From positions 1 to 32,077 of the forward strand of contig JAKLKA010000081.1 of the NCBI GenBank assembly GCA_023150915.1: a stretch of DNA of 32,077 bases, in the 5' to 3' direction. The DNA comes from Polyangiaceae bacterium. Its GTDB lineage: Bacteria > Myxococcota_A > Polyangia > Polyangiales > Polyangiaceae. Position numbers and translations under genes: made by a program. This document shows, piece after piece, positions 15,634 through 24,880 of the stretch; within the stretch, counting starts at the first letter, position 1; every line of letters starts with the position of its first letter. Below the pieces are notes generated by a model. It was not told where the DNA came from. It saw only the letters and a list, made by a program, of their open reading frames with translations, and did no database searches.

Positions 15634-16886
15634 TCCGCGCGCGGTGGGCGCTTCTGGCCCTTTTGTGGGGCGGCGTGGCTCAGGCCGGCGGCACCGAGAA
15701 ATGCGTGTACAGCCGGGTGATTGCCAACACTTCGGGCTACCGCAACGCACGCGTGGCGGTCGACCATGCCTCGGACTTCGGAATGCCGCTCTTGCTCGAC
15801 CGGCGCGTGATGCCCTTCATGGTGGCGCCGAAGAAGGGCAAGTTCGCCATCGTCGGGGTCGGCGACACCAAGTGGGTCACCGACGTCGCACACCTGCCGG
15901 TGCTCGAGATCGACATCCCCGAGAACTGCCCCGACGAATATCGCTACACGCTGCGCGACTGGGACATGGGGATCTACAACGTCGGCGCGGGCCTGCAGTA
16001 CCAGTGGCTGGGCGCCTTTCTCGCGATCTCGCTGTACAACGGCGGCACCATGGGCAACGCCACCCGGCGCGCGTTCGTGAACGTGGCGTACCCCTATTTC
16101 GTCGGCGAGTTCCAGAACGTGTACGGCCAGTTCGCGCGTTACGAACAGCGCAACCCGCGGCAGTCGGTGGTCTCCGACTACACCCTGGGCGTGGCCGCCC
16201 AAGGCGGGCCCGTCGCGGTGCGGGTGGGGTACTCGGGCTTCGGCGGGCTGATCACCAACCTGGCGGTCCCCGACGCACACGTCAGCGGCACGGCGGTGTT
16301 CGGCGACGAGCTGCGGGCGCTGACCTATCTCCGGCTGGGTGCCGACATGGTGCCGACGCCGGCAGGCCACACCAACGCTTACGTGCGCCGCATGGGCTGG
16401 CGCATCCCTCCGCGCTACGACGTGAACACCGGCGACCCCATCGAGGACCGCCCGCATCGCGTCGGCTTCTGGACCGCTCACGCCGAACAGAAGGACGTCT
16501 TCGAGCTGGTCGACGTGTCGGCGGCGGCCGTGCTGGCCCCCGGGACGGCGCTGCACGAGGCGCGCGCCATGATCCACAGCTACGACTTCAACACCGCCGA
16601 CCCGCGTGCGCGCCACCAGCGTTCGGGGCGCTCGGGGGGGAAGGCCGCGCCGCGCTTTGCGCTGGGCGGTGGTGTGGCCGGGATGCCCGACCGGCCCTAC
16701 TACGGTGAGAAATCAGCGATTGTGCCTTCGTTCCGCGCCGACGTCGGGGTTCAAAGCGGTGAAGCCAACCACGGCCGGATGGCCTTCGACCTCACCCTTC
16801 GGTATGCCGAGCCCGAGACCCTCGCGCTCTTCCCGATGGCGCACTACCCGTGGGAGACGGGCTTGGTGTTCACCGGCGAGCTGTGA
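15630..16886 (+). CDS. exported protein, possible outer-membrane beta-barrel
   Basis: 418 residues. Signal peptide ALLALLWGGVAQAGG with cleavage after AQA. The mature part has many alternating Tyr/Phe/Gly stretches (YNVGAGLQYQWLGAFLAIS, VAVRVGYSGFGGLI, RADVGVQSGEANH, MAFDLTLRYAEPE) that suit a beta-barrel, although it does not end in the usual aromatic residue but in TGEL. No family is recognised. GTG 15630 overlaps the upstream stop (GTGA). Its stop is only 7 nt from the stop of the convergent propeller lipoprotein. The two preceding lipoproteins could be its partners; this is inferred from gene overlap only. Confidence 0.75.
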   Translation: MIRARWALLALLWGGVAQAGGTEKCVYSRVIANTSGYRNARVAVDHASDFGMPLLLDRRVMPFMVAPKKGKFAIVGVGDTKWVTDVAHLPVLEIDIPENCPDEYRYTLRDWDMGIYNVGAGLQYQWLGAFLAISLYNGGTMGNATRRAFVNVAYPYFVGEFQNVYGQFARYEQRNPRQSVVSDYTLGVAAQGGPVAVRVGYSGFGGLITNLAVPDAHVSGTAVFGDELRALTYLRLGADMVPTPAGHTNAYVRRMGWRIPPRYDVNTGDPIEDRPHRVGFWTAHAEQKDVFELVDVSAAAVLAPGTALHEARAMIHSYDFNTADPRARHQRSGRSGGKAAPRFALGGGVAGMPDRPYYGEKSAIVPSFRADVGVQSGEANHGRMAFDLTLRYAEPETLALFPMAHYPWETGLVFTGEL

Positions 16887-16893
16887 CACACGT

Positions 16894-18183
16894 TCAAGGG
16901 CAGATGCTGTCGCGCAGCGGGGGACGCGTCCGCAGGTATTCGACGAAGTCCACGTTGGGGATCACCACGTTCAGGACGTGCATGCGGGCGCCGTCGGCGT
17001 GCCGCGTCAACGCCAGGCCCTCGGCTTCCGACTTGGGCGTGCCCAGGGTGAAGCGCTTCATCACCATGCCGGTGTCGAGATCGATCGCGTAGACCGACTT
17101 CTGCTCGTCGTCGCTGGAGGCATAAAGCAGCCCCCCGAACACCTTGGCACCCTGGATGCGTCCGATGGCAGGGGTGAGCGGGATGGTCTGGACGAAGGCC
17201 AGGTCGTCCAGATCGTAGACGTTGAGGTGATCGGTCGGGTCCCACTCGGCGGTGTAGAGGCGCCGGCGTGGCCCATCCACCGCCACCCACGGCACGCCGT
17301 CGGGCTGGCGCTCTTTCGGCAAGAGTCGGTTGTCGCCCGTCGGCTCCAGCGTCTTCGCGTCGTAGGTGACGATGTACGGGTGCTGAAAGGCCGGCGCGTC
17401 TTCGATCGGCGCGTACAAGAGACCGTCGTGCACGTCGATGTCGCCGATGTGCTTGCCGCCGTCGTCGCGCACTTCTTTGGGAACCGGCTGCGCGTTGGCG
17501 ACCAGCTCTTCGAACGCCGCGCCCGACCGGAGCAAGTGGTTCGCCGACGAGAAGATCCACGCGTCGCCGTCGCTGGCGACGCCTTGCCCGTGATACACCG
17601 AGTCCGGAAACTGAAACGTCCGGCCTTCTTGCGGGGTCCACTCTTCGTCGTCGACTTGCAGGACGAATCGCTCGAGGGCGACGTCAGCCGCCACCAGCGT
17701 GGCCCCCGGGCTGATGGCTTCGACGGCCTGTGCCAGCTGGCCCTCGTCGAGCCCAGCGACCGCGACGGGCTGCCCGGCGACGGGCAGCTCGGGCACTGCG
17801 AGGCCGTTGTCCGGGTCGGCGTCGACGTCGAGGCTTTGCAGCGCTTGCAGCACGCGCCTGAGCGGCGCCCCGACGGCACAGCCGCTGCCGTTGGCCAGTT
17901 GAAAGGGGCTCACCCAAGCCGCCCCCGGCGTCGGCTCGAGCTCGAGGGCGCCGACCGAAAAGCGCACGCTGTCACCGCTGCGGTATCGGAACGTGCCGGC
18001 GGCGTCGGTGTAGCCCTCGTGGTCGCCGGCACGGTAGTGGACGCCCTGAATGGCGCCCGGCAGCGGCCCGGTGCCACCGACCAACGCGCCCGCACGCTCG
18101 GAATCGTCGGGGGACGACGAGCACCCCGCAAGCGCGAGCGCGGCGGAGAGCACCGCTCCGTGGCGCCGTCGGGCGAGTTCCAT
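16894..18183 (-). CDS. lipoprotein with beta-propeller-like domain
   Basis: 429 residues. Lipoprotein signal with a canonical lipobox LAGC-SSS (Cys21). Residues about 45-95 carry a small beta module (YTDAAGTFRYRSGDSVRFS) seen near the N-terminus of many bacterial surface lipoproteins. The rest has repeated blade-like segments (GVASDGDAWIFSS, IGDIDVHDGLLYAP, VPWVAVDGPRRRLYTAEW, IQGAKVFGGLLYASSDD, KSVYAIDLDTG), suggesting a six- or seven-bladed propeller, possibly a phytase- or esterase-like or binding protein. Catalytic residues cannot be assigned. Start ATG 18183. Convergent with the barrel-like gene. Confidence 0.78.
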   Translation of the reverse strand: MELARRRHGAVLSAALALAGCSSSPDDSERAGALVGGTGPLPGAIQGVHYRAGDHEGYTDAAGTFRYRSGDSVRFSVGALELEPTPGAAWVSPFQLANGSGCAVGAPLRRVLQALQSLDVDADPDNGLAVPELPVAGQPVAVAGLDEGQLAQAVEAISPGATLVAADVALERFVLQVDDEEWTPQEGRTFQFPDSVYHGQGVASDGDAWIFSSANHLLRSGAAFEELVANAQPVPKEVRDDGGKHIGDIDVHDGLLYAPIEDAPAFQHPYIVTYDAKTLEPTGDNRLLPKERQPDGVPWVAVDGPRRRLYTAEWDPTDHLNVYDLDDLAFVQTIPLTPAIGRIQGAKVFGGLLYASSDDEQKSVYAIDLDTGMVMKRFTLGTPKSEAEGLALTRHADGARMHVLNVVIPNVDFVEYLRTRPPLRDSICP

Positions 18184-18238
18184 GCCGGTCCGTCAGTCTA
18201 TCACGCGGCAGGCGCGTCCCCCCGTGGGGGCCCTCGAC

Positions 18239-18259
18239 CAACACCGCCGTGCAGTGTTG
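18239..18259 (-). terminator. possible terminator after tRNA-Ala
   Basis: CAACAC (18239-18244) and GTGTTG (18254-18259) form a 6-bp hairpin with a 9-nt loop just 3' of tRNA-Ala on the minus strand. No T-run follows, so support is weak. Confidence 0.3.
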
Positions 18260-18267
18260 CGAGTCGG

Positions 18268-18344
<77 letters not shown>

Positions 18345-18464
18345 GGGAAGGGACGCGGGGTATTACATGGGTCGCGGACAAATGCGAGCGCTTTTGTCGG
18401 CGACACGCGAGCCCGCGGCCACCCGTTTTGGAACCTTGCCCGCCGACCGGCGGGCTCAGCTGCC

Positions 18465-18791
18465 TCAACCGCCTTTGCGTGGCGCCTCGCCGCCGGGAGC
18501 GGCGGGCGCAGGCGCAGGCGCAGGCTCGGGCGCGGGTGGCGGGGCGGCCTTGGCCTTCGCCTCTTCGGCGGCGGCTTGCGCGGCCCGCTGCAGCTCTTCC
18601 GTCGACTTGCCCGGCGGCTGAGTGGCCACGAAGAAGATGGCGGCGCTCAAGAACAACACGCCGCCCAAGAGGGGCATCCACCCGGGCGTTCGCGGCTCGT
18701 CCGCGGACAGCTCGTCGGGTTCTTCCGTGGGGTGCGAGACGACGACGCCGGAGGTCTCGTCGGGGGGGTGAGACGCCATGGCGCCTTCCAT
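18465..18791 (-). CDS. small single-pass membrane protein with Ala-Pro tail
   Basis: 108 residues. An acidic hydrophilic N-terminus (about 1-37) is followed by one transmembrane helix (about 39-58, GGVLFLSAAIFFVAT), an amphipathic Ala/Glu/Lys helix (EELQRAAQAAAEEAKAK) and a Pro-Ala-Pro low-complexity C-terminus. No family is recognised. ATG 18791 is chosen over ATG 18779 because AGGAAGG lies 6 nt upstream of it. It starts 72 nt from the divergent PhnD-like gene. Confidence 0.7.
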   Translation of the reverse strand: MEGAMASHPPDETSGVVVSHPTEEPDELSADEPRTPGWMPLLGGVLFLSAAIFFVATQPPGKSTEELQRAAQAAAEEAKAKAAPPPAPEPAPAPAPAAPGGEAPRKGG

Positions 18792-18797
18792 AGCACA

Positions 18798-18804
18798 CCT
18801 TCCT
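18798..18804 (-). promoter_or_regulatory. ribosome binding site for the small membrane protein
   Basis: AGGAAGG on the minus strand, 6 nt before ATG 18791, favours this start over the internal ATG at 18779. Confidence 0.6.
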
Positions 18805-18863
18805 GCGGGGGCAGCCCGGTGGGGTGACTTCCGGCAGAAGCGGGGGCATACCGGCGGGGCACC

Positions 18864-19655
18864 TTGCCCGAGCTGACCTTCGCCGCAGTTTCCGCCGAGC
18901 CGGCCACCGCCGAGGCGCTGGCGCTTTTCTGCGAGAAGCTCGGCCAGGCCACGGGCATGGCGTTCCGCGGCCAGGTGCTCGAGTCGTATGCCGAGCTGCG
19001 GGCAGGCGCCCTTTCGGGGGCCCTGGACCTGATCTGGGCGCCGCCGCTCATCGCCATCGACCTGGAGGACGCCGCAGCCGCCGAGAGCGCGGTGGTCGTC
19101 CATCGGTCGACGCGGGCCGGGTACCACGGCGCGCTGTTCGTCCGCGCCGACTCGCGCTTCGCCAAGGTCGAGGCGCTGTCGCAGGCGCGCGCAGCCTGGG
19201 TCTCCAAGGACAGTGCCTCGGGCTATTTCGTCCCCCGCTGGCACCTGCGGTCGATGGGGCTCAGGCTGGAAGACTGCTTCGCAAGCGAGACGATCTTGGG
19301 CTCGCACGAGGCCGTCACCCGGGCCGTGCTCGAGGGAAGCGCGGACGTCGGCGCGACCCACGTGGGGCTCGACGCCGTGACCGGCAAGCTGGCGGCCGCC
19401 TCCTGGCTGTCGATGGGGTATCCCGCGAGCTCGGTGCGCGTGCTCTTGCTCCTGGGTCCGATCCCGGGCGACGTGATCGCCATCGGCCATCACGTCGAGG
19501 GCACGGTGCGACGGCGCGTGGTCGCTGCGCTGGTGACCATGAGCGAAGAGGCCACCCGCCGCAGCCTGTTCGAGGCCAGCCAGTTCGACCCGGTGCCCGA
19601 CGGGCACCTGGAGCTGCTTCGCCGGCTTTCGCGCTTCCGAGAGACCCGCGCCTGA
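18864..19655 (+). CDS. PhnD-like phosphate/phosphonate substrate-binding domain protein
   Basis: 263 residues. It resembles the periplasmic-binding fold of phosphonate ABC transporters (PhnD type): an N-terminal AVSAEPATAEALALFCEKL, ELRAGALSGALDLIWAPPL, then KDSASGYFVPRWHLRSMG and VLEGSADVGATHVG, corresponding to the two lobes. No signal peptide precedes it and no ABC permease or ATPase is nearby, so it probably acts in the cytoplasm as a ligand sensor rather than in transport. TTG 18864, with GGGG just upstream, is the only start before the fold. It precedes the Ser/Thr kinase gene by 137 nt containing a separate promoter. Confidence 0.75.
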   Translation: MPELTFAAVSAEPATAEALALFCEKLGQATGMAFRGQVLESYAELRAGALSGALDLIWAPPLIAIDLEDAAAAESAVVVHRSTRAGYHGALFVRADSRFAKVEALSQARAAWVSKDSASGYFVPRWHLRSMGLRLEDCFASETILGSHEAVTRAVLEGSADVGATHVGLDAVTGKLAAASWLSMGYPASSVRVLLLLGPIPGDVIAIGHHVEGTVRRRVVAALVTMSEEATRRSLFEASQFDPVPDGHLELLRRLSRFRETRA

Positions 19656-19708
19656 GCGTTTGGGGACCCGACTTGCGTTTTGCGCAAATTCAGCGAAGAT
19701 CCTCGTTC

Positions 19709-19738
19709 TTGACCCCCGCTCCCGCGGGCGCCTAGGCT
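19709..19738 (+). promoter_or_regulatory. predicted promoter of the Ser/Thr kinase gene
   Basis: TTGACC (19709-19714), 18-nt GC-rich spacer, TAGGCT (19733-19738). Its form matches the TTGAC/TAxxxT pairs found elsewhere in this window. The leader to ATG 19793 would be about 48 nt. Confidence 0.45.
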
Positions 19739-19792
19739 GCCGTTCGCGCTCGGACCCTGCGCGTCTTTTCTGCTTCGACGCCGCTCATCGCG

Positions 19793-21217
19793 ATGGCCGC
19801 ACAGCAACAACGGTACAGAGTCCTCGAGAAGATCGCTTCCGGCGGCATGGCGGAGGTGTTCCGCGCAGAGAGCGCGGGCCTCGAGGGCTTCAAGAAGACC
19901 GTCGCCATCAAGCGCGTCCTTCCGCACCTGTCCGAGAAGAAGCAGTTCATCGGCATGTTCTTGGACGAGGCGCGCCTCTCGGCGCACCTCTCGCACTCGA
20001 ACTGCGTGCAGGTCTTCGACATCGGCGTCGGCGACAACACCTACTTCATCGTGATGGAGTTCGTGGATGGCGCGGACCTGAAGGCCATCATCGATCAGTC
20101 TCGCCGGGGTGGGCAGCCGTTCCCTCTGGAGCTGGCGGCCCTGATCTGTCTGCGGATTTGCGAAGGCCTGTCATACGCCCACGAGGCCACCGACGGTCGC
20201 GGCCACACGTTGGGCATCGTGCACCGCGACATGTCGCCGCCCAACGTGCTCATCACCCGCCACGGCGAGGTGAAGATCGTGGACTTTGGCCTCGCCAAGG
20301 CAAACAGCCAGCTCGAGAAGAGCGAGCCGGGCATCATCAAGGGCAAGTTCAGCTACCTCTCGCCCGAGGCCGCCCTGGGCCAGCCGATCGACGCGCGGAC
20401 CGACATCTTCGCGGTGGGCATCATCTTGTGGGAGATGCTGGCGGGGCGCCGGTTGTTCCTGGGCGACAGCGACCTGGACACCGTGCGCCAGGTGCAGGCG
20501 GCGCGCATCCCGTCGATCCGCGACTTTCACCCCCACGCCACGGCCGAGCTCGACCGAGTGCTGGCCAAGGCGCTGGCCCGCGATCCGGTGCAGCGCTACC
20601 AGACGGCGCGCGACCTGGGCCGGGATCTGAACACGCTGCTGTTCCACGCCGGTCACCCGGTCAGCTCGTTCGACATTGCGGCGCTGGTCGAGCCCATCGT
20701 CCGCGGCCGCGAGGACTCGAAGCGCCGCGAGAAGGCGGACAAGCGCTCGATCATAGGCTCGCTGATCGAAGAGGCGCTGTTCGAGTTCACCTCGCTGCAG
20801 GGCGGCGAGAGCGGCGATCGGTCCAGCGCCGAGCTGGGCGCCGCGCCGCTCAACATCGGCTCGTTCGACGAACCCCAAGACTGGGGCAGCCAGATCGGGG
20901 TGGGGCCGGCGTCGGCGCCCGCGGCGGGGTCGTCGCCCGTTTCGTTCGAGCTGGGCAACCTCGCCGCGCTCGAAGACGACACGCTCTCGGGCCGAACCCG
21001 GTCCCCTTCGGCCGCCCCACCCTCGGCGGTGGTGATGGCGTCGCCGCCCAGCGCGCACCTGCCCTCGGTGCCGCCCGCACTGGCGCCGCCGGCCAAGCAA
21101 GGTGGGAAGGGCGGCCTGATCGCCTTCTTCCTGGTGCTGGTGCTGATTGGCGGCGTGGTCGGCGCGTACTTCGCCGGCGTGCTGCCGCCCAGCATCACCG
21201 GTCTCTTGAAGCGCTAG
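19793..21217 (+). CDS. membrane-anchored eukaryotic-type Ser/Thr protein kinase
   Basis: 474 residues. Kinase domain at about 8-275: Gly loop IASGGMAEVF, ATP-binding K40 (VAIKRVL), catalytic loop HRDMSPPNV (D146), DFG at D164, and SYLSPEAALG in the activation/APE region. A low-complexity acidic/Ser/Pro linker (about 320-435) leads to a single transmembrane helix (about 441-463, GLIAFFLVLVLIGGVVGAYF) and a very short C-terminal end outside the membrane, so there is no obvious extracellular sensor domain. Substrate unknown. ATG 19793. It is convergent with infC, with a hairpin between them. Confidence 0.95.
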   Translation: MAAQQQRYRVLEKIASGGMAEVFRAESAGLEGFKKTVAIKRVLPHLSEKKQFIGMFLDEARLSAHLSHSNCVQVFDIGVGDNTYFIVMEFVDGADLKAIIDQSRRGGQPFPLELAALICLRICEGLSYAHEATDGRGHTLGIVHRDMSPPNVLITRHGEVKIVDFGLAKANSQLEKSEPGIIKGKFSYLSPEAALGQPIDARTDIFAVGIILWEMLAGRRLFLGDSDLDTVRQVQAARIPSIRDFHPHATAELDRVLAKALARDPVQRYQTARDLGRDLNTLLFHAGHPVSSFDIAALVEPIVRGREDSKRREKADKRSIIGSLIEEALFEFTSLQGGESGDRSSAELGAAPLNIGSFDEPQDWGSQIGVGPASAPAAGSSPVSFELGNLAALEDDTLSGRTRSPSAAPPSAVVMASPPSAHLPSVPPALAPPAKQGGKGGLIAFFLVLVLIGGVVGAYFAGVLPPSITGLLKR

Positions 21218-21229
21218 CGCGCTCGGGCT

Positions 21230-21260
21230 CCGGCGTGGGTGCCGCAGCGCACCCAGCCGG
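21230..21260. terminator. bidirectional hairpin between the kinase gene and infC
   Basis: CCGGC-(G bulge)-TGGGTGC (21230-21242) pairs with GCACCCAGCCGG (21249-21260) around a 6-nt loop: 12 bp with one bulge, in the 71-nt gap between convergent genes. There is no clear T-run on either side. Confidence 0.5.
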
Positions 21261-21288
21261 AACGGAAACCGCGCTCGAGCCCGGAACC

Positions 21289-22019
<731 letters not shown>

Positions 22020-22023
<4 letters not shown>

Positions 22024-24065
22024 GTGCTGATGTTCGGTCCCTGTTCTCGCGGCGACGCCGCGTGAGCCTGTTGAAGTCGAGGTGGGCTGGCTTCGCGGAG
22101 CACGCGCTCGGCGAACTCGCCGACCGACATGCTGCCCAGCTCGCCCGCGTCGCGCGAGCGCGGAGCCACCGTCTGGGCGGCGGCTTCGTCGTCGCCCAGC
22201 ACGACCATGTAAGGGTGGCGCATCATGCGCGCGTTCCGGATCTTGGCGCCCAGCTTGTCGGCGCCGGCATCGACCAGCACCCTGAGCCCGCGGGCCCGAA
22301 GCTGGGCCGCCACGCTCGCGGCGTAGTCAGCCTGCCGCTCGCTCACGGTCAGCAAGATGACTTGCTCGGGCGCCAGCCACACGGGGAACTTGCCGGCGCA
22401 GTGCTCGAGATACACGCCGTAGAAGCGCTCGAGCGAGCCCAGGATGGCCCGGTGGAGCATCACCGGGCGGTGCGCCGCGCCGTCGGAGCCGATGTATTCC
22501 AGGCCGAACCGCTCGGGCAGCGCGTAGTCCACCTGGATGGTGCCCAGCTGCCAGCTGCGGCCGATGGCGTCGGTGACGTGGAACTCGAGCTTCGGACCGT
22601 AGAAGGCGCCCTCACCCTCGAGCTTCTCGAAGGGCAGCCGGGCCTCGAGCAAGACCTGCTCGAGCGCCGCCTCGGCGCGGTCCCACATCTCGTCGGTGCC
22701 CACGCGCTTCTCGGGTCGAAGCGCCAGCTTGATCGCCACCTTGTCGAAGGCGAACGCGTTGTACACCTCGAACAGCAGGCGGTTGAACGCGCTGATCTCG
22801 GCCACCATTTGCTCGGGCGTGCAGAAGATGTGCGCGTCGTCCTGACAGAAGGTGCGAACGCGCGCCAGGCCGTGCACCACGCCGCCGCGCTCGTAGCGGT
22901 GCAGCCGCCCGAAATCGGCCACGCGCCACGGCAGCTCGCGATAGCTGCGCCGCCGCTGCCCGAAGATCAGGCAGTGGCTCGGGCAGTTCATCGGCTTGAG
23001 CCCGGTGCGGATCGAGCTCTCGACCCACGACTCGAACCACTCTTTCTGGCCCTTGGCCTGCATCGCGGCCAGCGCCTCGGGATTGCCCGCCACGATGTCC
23101 TGATAGGCGTCGCGCGTGACGCTCAGGAACATGTTGTCCTGATAGTTCTCCCAGTGGCCGCTGGTCTCGAACAGCTTCTTGTCGAAGACCTGCGGCGTGA
23201 TCACCTCGTCGTAGCCGTAGTCCACGTACAGCTCGCGCACGTACTGGATCAGCCGGTGATACACGCTGGCGCCGCGCGGCAAGAAGAACGGCATGGCCGG
23301 CGCGTATTCGTGGAACATGGTCAGCTCGAGCTCTTTGCCGAGCTTTCGATGGTCGCGCGCCTTGGCCTCTTCCAGTTGCTTCAGATAGGCGTCCAGCTCG
23401 GCTTGCGAGGGGAACGCCGTGCCGTAGATCCGCTGCAACATCGGGTTCCGCTCGTCACCACGCCAGTAGGCACCGGCGACGGTGGTGAGCTTCACCGCGC
23501 CCAGGTGGCCGGCGTGCGGCACGTGCGGACCGGCGCAGACGTCGAGCCAGGTGCCCTCTTTCCGGCCCGGGCTGCCGTGGCGATACACGCTGATGCGCTC
23601 ACCGCGCGCCGCAATGCTGTCGATGATCTCGCACTTGTACTTCTCGCCCATGCCGTCGAAGAGCGCGCGCACCTGCTCGTGCGTCATCTCTTCGCGGGTG
23701 AAGGGCTTCTTGCCAGAGATGATTTTTCTCATCTCTTTCTCGATGCGCTCGAGATCTTTGTCGGTGAACGGCCCGTCGGGGCGGTCGAAGTCGTAATAGA
23801 AGCCGCTGTCCACCGAGGGGCCGATGGTCACCTGCGTGCCGGGGAACAGCCGCTGCACGGCGTCGGCCATGACGTGCGCCGCCGAGTGACGAATGACCGA
23901 GAGCGCGCGCGGGTCGGAAGCGCGCAGCGGCTCGAACGCCGCGCCCTCGGCCACCGGCGTGTGCAGGTCGACGATCGCGCCTTCGATCAAGACGGCGACG
24001 ATGTCGTCTGCGAGCTGCCCGCGGGCCTCCAAGAGCTCGCGCGGCGTGCGTTGCACGTCCGCCAT
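22020..24065 (-). CDS. thrS: threonyl-tRNA synthetase
   Basis: Charges tRNA-Thr and edits mischarged Ser. 681 residues. The TGS domain (1-55) is shortened: it lacks the first beta-hairpin present in E. coli. The editing (SAD) domain has H60 and H64 (IRHSAAH) and the CAGPHVPHAG motif. The class II core has MNCPSHC (zinc Cys), RYERGG (motif 2) and HRAILGSLERF (motif 3). The anticodon-binding domain follows (EQVILLTVSERQ to VVLGDDEA), with a tail of about 40 residues. ATG 24065. The stop overlaps the infC start, and tRNA-Val lies 36 nt upstream, so tRNA-Val, thrS and infC are probably one transcript. I see no T-box or operator-like leader. Confidence 0.97.
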
Positions 24066-24101
24066 CAGCTCAAACGGTCCTGGTCAACATGAAGAAAGTC
24101 G

Positions 24102-24173
<72 letters not shown>

Positions 24174-24207
24174 GGAAGGTGAAACCCTCAGAAACCAAGG
24201 GGGAAAC

Positions 24208-24236
24208 CAACTACCCTCCAGGTCCCTCAGTGTCAA
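24208..24236 (-). promoter_or_regulatory. predicted promoter for tRNA-Val-thrS-infC
   Basis: Minus strand TTGACA (24231-24236, perfect -35), 17-nt spacer, TAGTTG (24208-24213). Transcription would start near 24200, about 27 nt before the tRNA 5' end. It is the best -35 with optimal spacing found in the window. Confidence 0.6.
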
Positions 24237-24296
24237 GGCACGGAACGCGCCCCCCGCGCGGAGCCTGCACCCCCGTTTAGGTGCCCGGGCGCGTCC

Positions 24297-24325
24297 TTGC
24301 GGACCCCCCACAAACTGGGTATGAG
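24297..24325 (+). promoter_or_regulatory. possible promoter for yajC-secD-secF
   Basis: TTGCGG (24297-24302), 17-nt spacer, TATGAG (24320-24325). Consensus match is moderate. It lies 135 nt before the yajC start, divergent from the tRNA-Val promoter. I see nothing else in 24326-24447. Confidence 0.35.
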
Positions 24326-24447
24326 CCGGCGGCTTCGGCGCATGGTGAGCTTCGCCGCTCCGCCGGGGAGGCGTCTCGCGCTCGACGTGGGGTCGCCCGA
24401 GAAGCCTCTCGCGGCTCGCCGCGCACACGGACTCTACACCGCGCTCC

Positions 24448-24453
24448 AGGAGA
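24448..24453 (+). promoter_or_regulatory. ribosome binding site deciding the yajC TTG start
   Basis: AGGAGA, 7 nt before TTG 24461. The open frame extends further upstream (to 24281), but this site and the family length point to the TTG. Confidence 0.65.
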
Positions 24454-24460
24454 CATCAGG

Positions 24461-24877
24461 TTGACTTCTTTCTTCCAGGCAGTCCCCCCCGCCCCGGGTC
24501 GCCCCGAGGCGCCCGGCGCACCCGCACCCGCGCCGGCCCAGCCCGCCACCGGTCAGACGCAAGCGCCGCCGCCCGGCGGTGGCGAACCTCCGGGTGGCGG
24601 CATGTCGATGCTGTTCCCGATCCTGCTGATGGCGCCGCTCTTGTTCATCATGTTCTGGAGCTCGCGGAAGCAGCAGAAGAAGGCGGCAGCGGCGATTGCG
24701 GAGTTGAAAAAGGGTGACCGCGTGCTTACGCAGTCGGGCCTGGTCGGAAAGCTGGTCGAAGTGGGCGGGCGCTACGCCAAGGTCGAGCTGGCTCCGGGCG
24801 TGAAGGTCGAGCTGCTCAAATCGGGCCTTCTGGGCAAAGACACCGGCGAAGAACAGCCGGCCGCGAAGAAAGACTGA
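24461..24877 (+). CDS. yajC: Sec translocon accessory subunit YajC
   Basis: YajC binds SecDF and supports Sec-dependent export. 138 residues: an unusually long Pro/Ala/Gly-rich N-terminus (about 8-45), one transmembrane helix (MLFPILLMAPLLFIMFW, about 50-65), the basic RKQQKK after it, and the YajC domain (ELKKGDRVLTQSGLVGKLVEV). TTG 24461 has AGGAGA upstream. secD starts 3 nt after its stop, the standard yajC-secD-secF order. Confidence 0.93.
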   Translation: MTSFFQAVPPAPGRPEAPGAPAPAPAQPATGQTQAPPPGGGEPPGGGMSMLFPILLMAPLLFIMFWSSRKQQKKAAAAIAELKKGDRVLTQSGLVGKLVEVGGRYAKVELAPGVKVELLKSGLLGKDTGEEQPAAKKD

Positions 24878-24880
24878 CTC

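Noticed and set aside
22062-24092. 676-codon open frame on the plus strand
   Set aside because: It is entirely antisense to thrS, whose motifs are unambiguous; no family-like sequence is visible in the shadow frame.
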